From the NCBI GenBank assembly GCA_963787185.1, contig CAWBCC010000009.1:372001-436000 (forward strand): DNA of 64,000 nucleotides, given 5' to 3'. Positions 25,546-34,393 of the stretch are shown piece after piece. Origin of the DNA: JAJXZP01 sp963787185 (GTDB taxonomy: Bacteria; Spirochaetota; Spirochaetia; Treponematales; Rectinemataceae). The position numbers and the translations under genes are program-made. The notes beneath the pieces were generated by a model that saw only the letters and a program-made list of their open reading frames with translations, was not told the DNA's origin and searched no databases. Every line of letters starts with the position of its first letter. Positions within the stretch are counted from its first letter, which is position 1.

Positions 25546-27204
25546 ATGAGCATACGGCTCAAGATTATTCTGGTAGTACTGCCGCTGATAATCGCCGCGG
25601 TGGTCCTGGTGGGGATATCGTCGTATTTCGTCGCCGCCTCTGCCGTCACGAGAATCGCGACCGATTTTCTCACGTTCAAGGCTTCGGAACTGGAGAAATA
25701 CGCGGACGGGCAGTTCAATCTGCTCGCGCAAAACGGCTTGGTGGGCAAGCCCGATATGGAGACGGCCGCCCACGCGGCGGTGGAGTCTTTCGCCCGATCC
25801 ATACTGCGCAACGACACGGAGGCCATCGTCGCCGTGGACGCACAGGGTGCGATCGCCATGCGTGCGGGACCGGCGGACATCGCGCCGGGCGAACGGAGCG
25901 CTCTCGCCCGGCTCGCCGCCGCGGGCAAGCGCGGCTTCGGCACGATCCGCATGGGGGGGCGGGACCGCGTCTCCGCCTACTTCCCCTTCCGTCCCTTCGG
26001 CTGGCTCGTCCTGGTCACGGAGGACAAGGCCGTGTTCTACGGCGACGTCGAATCCATCCTGAAGACGACCCTCGAATTCCTCGTAGCTGTATCGCTGCTG
26101 GCGGTAGTTCTGCTACTCGCGCTCGCGCGTTTCCTCACTCGGCCGCTCGAAAGGGTTTCGGCCGCCATGCTCAGGATCATCGCATCGAACGACCTGTCGG
26201 AACGCGTATCCGTGGAATACAAGGACGAGATCGGCCGGCTGTCCCACACCTTCAACATGATGCTCGCGGAGCTCGGCAAGGCCTATGAACAGATAAAGCG
26301 CTACGCATTCGACGCCGTCGTCGCGCAGAAGAAGGAACGTAAGATCAGAAGCATCTTCGAGATATACGTTCCCAAGGAAGTGATCAACCAGATCTTCATG
26401 AATCCCGAAGGCATGCTCGTCGGCGACAACCGCGTTATTTCCGTCCTCTTTTCCGATATCCGGAGCTTCACCAGCATTTCCGAAAACATGAAGCCCGACG
26501 ATCTCGTCGCGTCGCTCAACCGCTATTTTTCCACCATGGTGGACGTGATCATGGGGCACGGCGGCGTCGTCGACAAGTACATCGGCGATGCCATCATGGC
26601 CTTCTGGGGAGCGCCCAAGAAAAAAGACGACGACGCCCTGCAATCCGTGATCGCGGGCATGGAGATGACCGAAGAGCTGGCGGCATTCAATGCGAGTCAG
26701 CGCGCCCAGAGCAAGCCGGAATTCAGGATAGGGGTGGGCATCAACTACGGTGTCGTCACCGTCGGGAACATAGGCTGCGACAAGAAGATGAACTATACCG
26801 TCATCGGCGACATGGTCAATCTGGCGTCGAGACTCGAGGGCGCGACGAAAATGTACCGTCAGCCGATCATCATTTCCGAAAGCGTCCACTATAAAGTGAA
26901 GGATAGCCTCCCCTGCCGCCACATCGATACGGTCGCCGTCAAGGGCAAGAAAAAGGGCGTCAAGATATTCACGCCGCGCCGGAAGCTTTCGGCCGCGGAG
27001 ACGGAGATCTGGGATCTCCACGCCCGGGCGATGGATCGCTATTACGGCCGGGATTTCAAAGGCGCCAGAGAAGGCTTCGGCCGGATACTGAAGATCGAGC
27101 CGGACGATTATCCCGCCTCGATCTTTCAGGAACGCGCATCGATGTTCCAAAAGTCGCCGCCGCCCGAGGACTGGAACGGGGTCGTGGTGCTCACCGAGAA
27201 ATGA
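25546..27204 (+). CDS. Membrane-bound class III adenylate/guanylate cyclase
   Basis: A 552-residue protein. Domains in order: transmembrane helix 1 (about 7-30), a periplasmic PDC/Cache-like sensor (35-170), helix 2 (about 178-200), HAMP linker (200-253), a short helix, and a class III cyclase domain (about 290-470). Catalytic features are VLFSDIRSFTSISE (metal-binding Asp), KYIGDAIMAFWGAP (second metal Asp; the Lys is typical of adenine recognition), NYGVVTVGNIG and YTVIGDMVNLASRLE. A TPR-like tail follows. It probably makes cAMP in response to an extracytoplasmic signal. Its last four bases overlap the next gene, tying the cyclase to a set of envelope proteins. Confidence 0.9.
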   Translation: MSIRLKIILVVLPLIIAAVVLVGISSYFVAASAVTRIATDFLTFKASELEKYADGQFNLLAQNGLVGKPDMETAAHAAVESFARSILRNDTEAIVAVDAQGAIAMRAGPADIAPGERSALARLAAAGKRGFGTIRMGGRDRVSAYFPFRPFGWLVLVTEDKAVFYGDVESILKTTLEFLVAVSLLAVVLLLALARFLTRPLERVSAAMLRIIASNDLSERVSVEYKDEIGRLSHTFNMMLAELGKAYEQIKRYAFDAVVAQKKERKIRSIFEIYVPKEVINQIFMNPEGMLVGDNRVISVLFSDIRSFTSISENMKPDDLVASLNRYFSTMVDVIMGHGGVVDKYIGDAIMAFWGAPKKKDDDALQSVIAGMEMTEELAAFNASQRAQSKPEFRIGVGINYGVVTVGNIGCDKKMNYTVIGDMVNLASRLEGATKMYRQPIIISESVHYKVKDSLPCRHIDTVAVKGKKKGVKIFTPRRKLSAAETEIWDLHARAMDRYYGRDFKGAREGFGRILKIEPDDYPASIFQERASMFQKSPPPEDWNGVVVLTEK

Positions 27205-28433
27205 GCTTCCGTCAGTCTCTCTCCACCGCGATAGCCGTCTTGCTTCTGCTCGCCTGGGGCGGAGTCGCGGAGGCGCAGGACTCCGCCTCCCCTCCTGTAC
27301 AGCCGCACCGCATCCTGCTGCCGCCGCCGATCGTCGAGGGTGGCGAGGGCTCGGGTCCTCTCGCGGAGCCTTTCGCCTCCACTCTGCGCACTTCGTTTTC
27401 GAGCGCGGCCGCCGCTCTGGGCTTTTCCGTGTCGGAAGAATCGGCCGGCGGCGGCGAAAGGGACCCCGCCCGGATCGCCCGGGGCGAAGGGGCGGCGTGG
27501 TATGCGCTCTGTTTCGTCGCCGTCGTGAACGATCGGCTTTCCTACGGCATCGAGGTTTTCTCGGCATGGACGGGCGAGCTCGTGGCGGCCGACAGCTTTT
27601 CCGCCTACGCGGGGCCGACGGCATTCCCCCTCATCGACGATTCGGCAACCGGAGTCGCCGCACGCCTCGCCTCCTACGTCGACGGAGGCGAGGACTCTCC
27701 GCGCCGTCCCGTGGCCTACCGTGTCACGGTCCGTTCGCAGGACGAGGGCGCCCGAATCACCCTGGGTTCGCCCGATTCCAGGCTCTCGATCCTCGCGGGG
27801 ACGATCAGGGACGGAAAGCTCGTCCTGCCCTACTACCCCTTCGCGCGAGGCTCGACCATCAGACTCTACGTTTCGGCTCCCGGCCGCAGGACCGAGACTG
27901 TCGGCGTATACCTGGGTCAGGCGGCGCCGACCGTCTACGCCCCTTCGCTCGAGCGGCAGAGCGTCCAGGATCTCCTGGTCGGAACAGGGACGGGGCGCCT
28001 CTTCGGAGTCGGAGTCGGCTACCGGCGCTATGTCGCTCCGGAGTGGAGCTTTCTCTTCCTGGAAGATCACCTGTTCGCCGGCTACGACTTCCTGCCCGGG
28101 TCATCGCCCTTCCTCCACGAGGAAATCTGGACCGGATTCGGCAGCTATCTCCTGCTGCCGCCCGAATCGCGTTTCCGCTTCGGCGCCGGGATAGGTATGG
28201 GCTGGCTTTTCAGCTACTCGACCGTGCCCGAGGCTCAGCGTCGCCTGTATTTCGATTTCGCGCTCCTGCCAGTCTATGTCTTCTTCGACTATTCGGTCGC
28301 ACGGAAGGCCGCCTTGTGGCTTTCGATCAGCGCGGCATATTCCCTGGGTACCGGCTCTGCGGGCATACTCGGCCGCGAATGGATGGGCAGCGGGCCTCCG
28401 GCTCTGTCCGCGGGGGTGCTATGGCGGCTATGA
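27201..28433 (+). CDS. Secreted envelope protein, possible outer-membrane barrel (pair 1)
   Basis: A 410-residue protein with a signal peptide (about 1-25, ending VAEAQ). The middle (120-260) contains a PEGA-like beta region (RGSTIRLYVSAPGRRTETVGV). The last 150 residues alternate aromatic and polar residues (GVGVGYRRYV, WTGFGSYLLLPP, YFDFALLPVYVFFDYSV) and end in VLWRL, as outer-membrane barrels do. No named family recognised. It overlaps the cyclase and the following lipoprotein gene at ATGA-type junctions, so all are made together. A second protein with the same plan is encoded at 29428-30642. Confidence 0.7.
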   Translation: MSFRQSLSTAIAVLLLLAWGGVAEAQDSASPPVQPHRILLPPPIVEGGEGSGPLAEPFASTLRTSFSSAAAALGFSVSEESAGGGERDPARIARGEGAAWYALCFVAVVNDRLSYGIEVFSAWTGELVAADSFSAYAGPTAFPLIDDSATGVAARLASYVDGGEDSPRRPVAYRVTVRSQDEGARITLGSPDSRLSILAGTIRDGKLVLPYYPFARGSTIRLYVSAPGRRTETVGVYLGQAAPTVYAPSLERQSVQDLLVGTGTGRLFGVGVGYRRYVAPEWSFLFLEDHLFAGYDFLPGSSPFLHEEIWTGFGSYLLLPPESRFRFGAGIGMGWLFSYSTVPEAQRRLYFDFALLPVYVFFDYSVARKAALWLSISAAYSLGTGSAGILGREWMGSGPPALSAGVLWRL

Positions 28434-29431
28434 AACGGCGATCTCGAAGGCCAGGGTCGATCCTGGCCGCGGCCATTGCGGCGGGAGGGCTCGGCCTCGC
28501 GATTTTGTTTTCCTCCTGCTCGTACCTGCTCGGCGACCCCTACGGCACGATAGGCGAGAGGGCTGTCGCCTGGACCGACCTAGCCGGAGCGGTGAAGAAC
28601 GCCACGGGCTCCGGCATACAATCCGTCGAAAGGATGAGCTTCCTCTCCTCGGGAGGACACAGCTATGTGTTTCTCAATCTCTCCACGGTCAACAATACTC
28701 AGTGGCTGGTGGCTCTGGACGGCGGCACCCTCGACCTCGTCGACCACATCGGCTCGACACTTTCCAATCAGTCGGGGACGAACATCGCCGTGGACATGGA
28801 CGGCGATTTCGTGACGAGCAGTGCTTTCGTCGGCTTGGCCCTGAGCCCGACGCTCGCGGTCACGGCGCCATCGCCTCCGGCCGGAACCTACTGTCTCGCC
28901 GCCGACGCCACGTACAACATAAGCATGATCGAGTCGGCCTCCAATCTCCTCACATTCGAAGGCTACGATGCGACCTGGACCGCGAGCGGTGCGGCGCCTC
29001 CGATATCCAAGTCCCTGACTTCGGCGGATCAAGGTTGGCAGCTGAGCGATGCGGCCACCTCCGGCGGCAGTCTTCTCCTTCTATTCACGGGCTCGGGCGG
29101 TGCGATCGAAGTCGCCTACCCCTACGGCGCGTCGATCTATGCGGCGCTCGGCGCGCAGACCTACATCATCGACGGAGCCCCCGACAAAAGCGCCTCGGCC
29201 GGCGACTCCAGCCAGATGGCCTGGGCGACGAGCGAGGGTCTGGTCGTCGGAAGTTACGCCAACAACGGCCTAGAGCTCGACCTGTACAAGCTGGGAGGCT
29301 CGGGGAAGACGAGCAGCTACAGTCTGGCGACGAACGGTTCATCCTCCGTCTACTTCGAGCCGGCCGGCCGGTATTTTTTCTTCTTCGATCGGAGCTCGGG
29401 GCGGCTCTACAAGATGGGGACCTGGTGGTGA
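28421..29431 (+). CDS. Lipoprotein (pair 1)
   Basis: A 336-residue lipoprotein: after MKRRSRRPGS a hydrophobic stretch ends in the lipobox LFSSC, with Cys at about residue 33. The mature part is Ser/Thr/Gly-rich and beta-rich with recurring short units (LLTFEGYDATW, SYANNGLELDLYKLG, VYFEPAGRYFFFFDR), possibly a propeller-like fold. Two start codons, ATG 28421 and ATG 28430, both lie over the end of the previous gene. Function unknown; it probably partners the preceding envelope protein. Confidence 0.7.
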   Translation: MAAMKRRSRRPGSILAAAIAAGGLGLAILFSSCSYLLGDPYGTIGERAVAWTDLAGAVKNATGSGIQSVERMSFLSSGGHSYVFLNLSTVNNTQWLVALDGGTLDLVDHIGSTLSNQSGTNIAVDMDGDFVTSSAFVGLALSPTLAVTAPSPPAGTYCLAADATYNISMIESASNLLTFEGYDATWTASGAAPPISKSLTSADQGWQLSDAATSGGSLLLLFTGSGGAIEVAYPYGASIYAALGAQTYIIDGAPDKSASAGDSSQMAWATSEGLVVGSYANNGLELDLYKLGGSGKTSSYSLATNGSSSVYFEPAGRYFFFFDRSSGRLYKMGTWW

Positions 29432-30642
29432 GCTCCTTTCGGCGATGGACCTGGGTCCTCGCGGGCATCTTCCTCGCCGCCGGGGCTCTCGGCGCGCAGG
29501 GCGCGAGGGTGCCGCCTGCGGCGGCCGATCGCGTGTCGGTGCTCGTCCGGGTCTCCGGGCCGAAGGAACTCGACCTCGGCCGCTATGTGGATACCTTGTC
29601 GGCGCTTCTCATGCGCTCGCCGAAAATCCTGTCCGTGCGGCTCGCCCATGGTTCCGAGGCCGGAGAGCTCGAGAGTCCGGCGCGACGCGAGGGCGCTTCC
29701 GTAATCCTCGCCGTCGAACTCTCCCGGGAAGGAGCTTTCCTGCGAGCTCATTGGCAGATACGTGCGACCGAGGGCGGTCCGATCCCCGCTCTGGGATCCT
29801 TCTCGAAGCCCCAACCCAGCGAGGACGAGCTGGCCACCTCGTTCTGGGTGGAGACGGTGGACGCGGTGGAAGGCTTCTTGGCGTCCCTGCGGATCGTGCG
29901 GCTGAGAGTCAGCGGCTTCCCCGGCGCGGTCATAGAAGGTTTCGGGGACCCCATCCTGCTGCCGAAATCGGGCACCGCCGTGCTGACCTTGATCCTGCCC
30001 TCGCGTATAACATGGGTCGCCAGCGCGCCGGGGCGCTATCCGGAAAAGGGAACCTTCTACGCCTCCGAAGACGGCGAAACCCTCGAGATTCCGCGGAGGC
30101 AGTGGGCCCTCGATTTCGGCGCCTACGGTTTCTCCTTCCCCGAGCTTCGTCTCGGCTTTACGCCGGATTCTCTGTTCTTCGTTCGCGCCACTTTGTCGCA
30201 GTTCGCGCTCGGTCTGAGCCTGCAGTCGCCGAACAACGGCATCGAGCCTCCGCTCATTCTCTCCTTCCCCCTCCTGCAGGCCGGCATCGGCCTTGGAACC
30301 TACTTTGCCCCCCAGATACGCGAACTCAGGACATACATCGCCATGGACTTCTTCGCCCGTCTTTTTTCTCCCCAGGGTCGCGGAGTCTATCTGGACCCGG
30401 TGGCGCCGATCGGCGTTCAGCCCTCGGTGGGCCTCGAATGGGGGCGCGGCCCGGACGCGCGCCTCTACGTTGAGATGAGCGCCGTGTTCTATCCCTGGGC
30501 CATGCCCGGTCTCATGGCCGCCTCGCTCGACGGCAACTCGAGCTCGGATCTCATATTCGGCGGCAGCGGCTGGTTCCCCGGCCACCCCGGCTGGTTCCTC
30601 GAAGTCCCCGTCATGCGGATAGGGATGAGGTTCCGCCTATGA
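29428..30642 (+). CDS. Secreted envelope protein, possible outer-membrane barrel (pair 2)
   Basis: A 404-residue protein with signal peptide (VSSFRRWTWVLAGIFLAAG..., cleavage near ALGAQ). It shares the plan of the protein at 27201: an N-terminal nucleotide-binding-like or TolB-N-like alpha/beta part (to about 160), a PEGA-like region (about 165-225), then a beta-rich C-terminal third with FGAYGFSFPELRLGF and a terminal RIGMRFRL strand. The start GTG 29428 overlaps the previous stop (GTGA). The order barrel-like gene then lipoprotein gene is repeated, suggesting an old duplication followed by divergence. Confidence 0.7.
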   Translation: MSSFRRWTWVLAGIFLAAGALGAQGARVPPAAADRVSVLVRVSGPKELDLGRYVDTLSALLMRSPKILSVRLAHGSEAGELESPARREGASVILAVELSREGAFLRAHWQIRATEGGPIPALGSFSKPQPSEDELATSFWVETVDAVEGFLASLRIVRLRVSGFPGAVIEGFGDPILLPKSGTAVLTLILPSRITWVASAPGRYPEKGTFYASEDGETLEIPRRQWALDFGAYGFSFPELRLGFTPDSLFFVRATLSQFALGLSLQSPNNGIEPPLILSFPLLQAGIGLGTYFAPQIRELRTYIAMDFFARLFSPQGRGVYLDPVAPIGVQPSVGLEWGRGPDARLYVEMSAVFYPWAMPGLMAASLDGNSSSDLIFGGSGWFPGHPGWFLEVPVMRIGMRFRL

Positions 30643-31706
30643 GGCGAATCACGGTCGGAGCGGCCGCGGCTTTCCTGGTCTGCGCGGCGCTGGCATCCTG
30701 TTATCGCCCGATATTCGACGATCGGATATCGGCGGGGGCGCTGTTCGCCAATCACCTGGGTTCGCCTTTCCGCACGATCGGTCCGGTCGGCATGAACAAC
30801 GACATCACCGGCGGCGAGTTCGTCCCCGAGCGGAACTTCGATCCCTACAACGGGTTCTGGGTGCAGTACCAAAGCGGAAGCGTCGATGTCGAATTCATCA
30901 AGTACTCGGGCGGGACTTACGCTTTATCCAGCGCCACGACGAACATGCCGACCGACGGAGGGAATCTGAGCTTCGCGCACTCCGCCTATTTCACCGCCAG
31001 CCAGCAGATACTCCTCGGCACGGGCACAGGTTCCTCCACGACGGGCATGACCATGGAGACCTTCACCGCCGGCTCCCCGGACGCGTTTGCGCCGGGAAGT
31101 CCGTATGCGCCTGCCAATAGCTCGGCGCCCCCATCGATCTTCGGTCTCGGCGCGACGCAGGTGGCCGGAAGCGACACCGACACCATCGCCGTCATTTATC
31201 TCAATGTCTCCGGGCAGCTCAGCGCCACGAGCTATACTTCGACGGCTTCGGCCCTGACCGAGACCGTCGGCGATGAATCCACGCTCCAGGTCGGGGCCTC
31301 GGGCCCGAACTCGATAGGGAGAGCCTTCATCGGCGCCGATGGAGGAGGCTACGCGCTATATTACTACGGCGGCGGCCAGGTGCTCCGATGGACCTGGACC
31401 GGCACGGGCGCCAGCGGCTCTCCCGCGACGATAAGCGTTCAGGATCCCCTCGTCGCAGTGCTGTCGAACGGGATTCTCGTCTGTCAGGGCAGGGACTACC
31501 TGAGCGGCTACAGGCCGGACGGCAGCCGGATCTTCAGCACCCCCGCGGGCTCGGTGCAGTTCGTCCACGAAGTCGATTACTCCGGCACGGACTACTGCAT
31601 TTTCGCGCAGACCCTGGTCGCTCCGAACAATCAAAACGGCAACTCCAGCGTCTACATCGAGCTCTGGAGGCTGCCGACCGCCGCCTTCGAAGGCCTGGGA
31701 AACTGA
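30639..31706 (+). CDS. Lipoprotein (pair 2)
   Basis: A 355-residue lipoprotein with signal peptide ending ALASC (Cys at residue 21). The mature part is Gly/Ser/Thr-rich and beta-rich (ILLGTGTGSSTTGMTMETF, GGYALYYYGGGQVLRWTW, YIELWRLPTAAFEG) and resembles the lipoprotein at 28421 in composition and length. Start ATG overlaps the previous stop. Last gene of the five-gene cyclase operon; it faces the coiled-coil gene tail to tail with a 14-base gap. Confidence 0.7.
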   Translation: MRRITVGAAAAFLVCAALASCYRPIFDDRISAGALFANHLGSPFRTIGPVGMNNDITGGEFVPERNFDPYNGFWVQYQSGSVDVEFIKYSGGTYALSSATTNMPTDGGNLSFAHSAYFTASQQILLGTGTGSSTTGMTMETFTAGSPDAFAPGSPYAPANSSAPPSIFGLGATQVAGSDTDTIAVIYLNVSGQLSATSYTSTASALTETVGDESTLQVGASGPNSIGRAFIGADGGGYALYYYGGGQVLRWTWTGTGASGSPATISVQDPLVAVLSNGILVCQGRDYLSGYRPDGSRIFSTPAGSVQFVHEVDYSGTDYCIFAQTLVAPNNQNGNSSVYIELWRLPTAAFEGLGN

Positions 31707-31720
31707 AGCAGCGAATTTCC

Positions 31721-34108
31721 CTATTTCACTGCGGCGCCCAGGGTCGCGATGAAATTGACCAGGAAGGTGTCGCCCGTCTGCAGGTAGCGCTTGGACTGTT
31801 CGTCGAGGAAGCTTTTCCTCGCGGCGGCGTCGCCGTAACCGAGTGCCTTGGCAGCGATATTGGCGGCGTTGTTGATGTCGTCGACCGGAAGGCTCGCCTG
31901 GTAGTCCTGGAAGCTTTGCTGGATGAAATCCTTGAGGATCGGGAAGGCGCTCCGGGTTTCCGGGCTGTCGAGGAAGGCGTAGAGACTCGAAAGGCGAGCG
32001 TTCATGCCTGCGGGGCCTGGGTTCGCCTGTATCTGCTTCGAGAAGTCGGCGTAGGTGGCGAGCAGGCCGTCGTAGCGATCCGCGAGAGCGGCGAGCCTGT
32101 TCTTCTCTTTGAGCAGCGCGTCGTAGTCTCCGCTCGCAGCGGCCCGAGCTGCGGCGGGCGTCGCGGCTCCCGCCTTCGCCGCCGCGGCCGCAGTCTCTTC
32201 CGTGGCCGTCTTGAGCTTGTCCGTAAGATCGGCCACTTGTCGCTGAGCGTCGGCGAGCTCCGATTTGGCCTGGTCGCGCTCGGCCTGGGCCTGCTTGGCC
32301 GCCGCGTCGAGACTCTGATTCCGGGCGCCGATATCGTTCGCCGCCTTGTCGCTCGCGGCCTGGAGCGCGGCCATGCGGGCGGCCGCGGAATCGGCTTGCG
32401 CGGAAATATCCCTGCTCATGCCGTCCCGCGCCGAGGCTATGCCGGCCAGAGCCTCCCTGCTCTGGCCGGCAAAGGGATAGGATGCCAGCACGCCGACGAA
32501 GCCGGTGATCGCGTCGGACCAGCGGGCGGCGGCGAGGTCGCGACCTGCGACGGCCATGGGCTCCCGCGCCGCTCTCGTATCGGCGGCGGCCCTTGAACTG
32601 TCGGTCGAATTCGATCCGATGGTCCCCAGACGCTGGACGATCGTTTCCCGGGTGGCGTCGTCGATGGGCAGATAGCCCAGCGCCTCCGCGTAGCTGCGAG
32701 ACGCGGTCGCGAAGTCCCGGGACACGAACGCGGCATCGGCGCGATTCAGGGCATCGTCGAGGCGCCCTTTTCTGGCCGTCTCCTGGTCCTGGAGCTGCCC
32801 GAGGAAAAAGTTGTGCGCGGCGAGGATCTCCGGGACCTGAGCGAGGGCTTCCCGATACTTGGCTTGGGCGGCGGCGAGGTCTCCGGCCTGCAGGGCCTTG
32901 TCCCCGGCCGCCGCCGCGGCCTGCGCGGCGGAGAGCAGCTCGGCCTGGACGAGAAGCTGGTTCGCGTTCGCGCTCGATCTGTCCAGCTCTTCCTTGGCCA
33001 GCGTTCCCAGCGCATCGGCTACGAAAAGATCCGCCGCCCGCCGCCCCTGTATCGAGGGAAGGCCCGCGATGCTCGGATCGTTGAGGTAGGCGCCGAGAGC
33101 CGAGGCTCCGGCGGCCGCGTCTTCGAATCGTCGGTCGCGCAGGGCCTGGCGGATGGTATCGTAGAGTCCCAGTATTCGGTCCTCGATGGCCTGCTCCTGG
33201 CTGCGTTGATTGTTCAGCAGAGCGAGCTGGGCCTCGGCCTGGGCCAATCCCGCCTGGGCTGTGGCGGTCTGAGCTTCGAGAGCCTGGGTCTTGGCACCGA
33301 GGGAAGCGCGAAGCTGATCTTCGCGCTGTTTGGCTTCGTCCAGAATTTTTTGCCGGTCCGCGCCGAGAGCCTCGATATTGGCCTGATATTCGCCGCGAAG
33401 TCTGGCGTAGTTCGCGTCGGCCTGCGTGCGTTCGGCCTGGGCCTTTTGGGTGAAGTCATCGAGCTGGCGCCTGAACTCGGCGCTCTTCTGCGCCTCGAAT
33501 GTTTTCATCCTTTCCTGGATCGACGCCGCGGATATTCCGAGCGCCGCCAAGCGCTGGCGTTCCTTGTCGAGCTCCGCCTGCATCTGGGTCTGCAGCTCGG
33601 CCTCCCTCTGTTTCACGCGATCGTCGATGCTCGCAGCCAGGGCATTTCTCTCCCGGTCGAGGCTGGTGAGCCTGGACTGGATGTCGGCGATCGCCTTGTC
33701 CTTGGCCTGGAGCTGCGAATCCGAGTCGCGGCGGATTTCCTCGATCAGCTTGCCCTCGGCACTGGTCAGAGCGGCGCTGCCGGTCTCGATGCTGCGGTCC
33801 TTCTGGCGGAAAAGATAGGAGAGGCCGAAGAGGATGCCGACCGTCAGAGCGGCGGCGAGAATGTTGACGACGAGGGGAAACACGAATCCCTTGCGCTGGG
33901 GACTCAGAGCCATGGATTCGGGACTCGCGGTGATACGGTTGCCGGTGGCCACTTTTTCGATGGCCTGGAGTATTTCGCGGCGATCCTCGGCGGTGATTCC
34001 TTCCGATTCCCTGGCGGCTTCGAATCCGGGTTCGAAGCCGAAGGTCGTGCTCTGGGAACGGAGGTTCGACGCCCGCTTCAGAAGGCCCGAGCTGCCGGTC
34101 ACGGTCAT
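31721..34108 (-). CDS. Coiled-coil membrane protein
   Basis: A 795-residue protein with a cytoplasmic N-terminal region (1-72), one transmembrane helix (about 74-98, FVFPLVVNILAAALTVGILF), then a long extracytoplasmic or cytoplasmic part dominated by coiled coil (about 130-330 and 590-680; Ala/Glu/Gln/Lys-rich heptads) with an embedded TPR-like stretch (about 335-570, DKALQAGDLAAAQAKYREAL, ATASRSYAEALGYLP). Start ATG 34106-34108 behind GAGGAG. This looks like a structural or scaffolding envelope protein. No family name can be given. Confidence 0.75.
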   Translation of the reverse strand: MTVTGSSGLLKRASNLRSQSTTFGFEPGFEAARESEGITAEDRREILQAIEKVATGNRITASPESMALSPQRKGFVFPLVVNILAAALTVGILFGLSYLFRQKDRSIETGSAALTSAEGKLIEEIRRDSDSQLQAKDKAIADIQSRLTSLDRERNALAASIDDRVKQREAELQTQMQAELDKERQRLAALGISAASIQERMKTFEAQKSAEFRRQLDDFTQKAQAERTQADANYARLRGEYQANIEALGADRQKILDEAKQREDQLRASLGAKTQALEAQTATAQAGLAQAEAQLALLNNQRSQEQAIEDRILGLYDTIRQALRDRRFEDAAAGASALGAYLNDPSIAGLPSIQGRRAADLFVADALGTLAKEELDRSSANANQLLVQAELLSAAQAAAAAGDKALQAGDLAAAQAKYREALAQVPEILAAHNFFLGQLQDQETARKGRLDDALNRADAAFVSRDFATASRSYAEALGYLPIDDATRETIVQRLGTIGSNSTDSSRAAADTRAAREPMAVAGRDLAAARWSDAITGFVGVLASYPFAGQSREALAGIASARDGMSRDISAQADSAAARMAALQAASDKAANDIGARNQSLDAAAKQAQAERDQAKSELADAQRQVADLTDKLKTATEETAAAAAKAGAATPAAARAAASGDYDALLKEKNRLAALADRYDGLLATYADFSKQIQANPGPAGMNARLSSLYAFLDSPETRSAFPILKDFIQQSFQDYQASLPVDDINNAANIAAKALGYGDAAARKSFLDEQSKRYLQTGDTFLVNFIATLGAAVK

Positions 34109-34169
34109 TCCATCTCCTCGCTATCGATAAGTATCGGCAATTCGGGCTTCGCGGCGCCGGAGCGCGCGG

Positions 34170-34340
34170 CTAGATTCGGTAGAGTTCCGCTCGTGCATGC
34201 CAATTTCCTTTCTCACCCTCACGGAGCTCCAGATCCGCGAAATAGCCCTCGCTGAAGGGGCCCGGATTGACGACGAGAGTCCCTCCCCGCAGGGTCGAAG
34301 AACGGGACTCGTGAATGTCGGACAAGGCCATAACACGCAT
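34170..34340 (-). pseudogene. Miniature metallophosphoesterase remnant (internal deletion)
   Basis: A continuous 56-codon frame that fuses the two ends of a calcineurin-like phosphoesterase. It opens MRVMALSDIHES, the first strand with the DxH metal motif, and then jumps to TLVVNPGPFSEGYFADLEL, the C-terminal strands that follow the GHxH motif in full enzymes. The GD, GNH and GHxH metal motifs between are missing, about 100-150 codons. A promoter-like box ends six bases before the ATG, so the original gene start seems preserved. It could be a dead gene or a tiny expressed product; the lack of frame damage is notable. Confidence 0.6.
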
Positions 34341-34346
34341 GACTAC

Positions 34347-34375
34347 AATATAGCGCCCGGCCGCCTGCAGCGAAA
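34347..34375 (-). promoter_or_regulatory. Promoter before the mini-phosphoesterase (leaderless type)
   Basis: Weak TTTCGC (34370-34375), 17-base spacer, TATATT (34347-34352), then six bases to the ATG at 34340. Confidence 0.4.
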
Positions 34376-34393
34376 GACGTACGCGTCACGGGC

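Noticed and set aside
28276..29420. Long plus-strand frame preceding the second barrel-like gene
   Set aside because: This part is out of frame with the lipoprotein gene that has a signal peptide and lipobox; only the portion from 29428 is a real gene.
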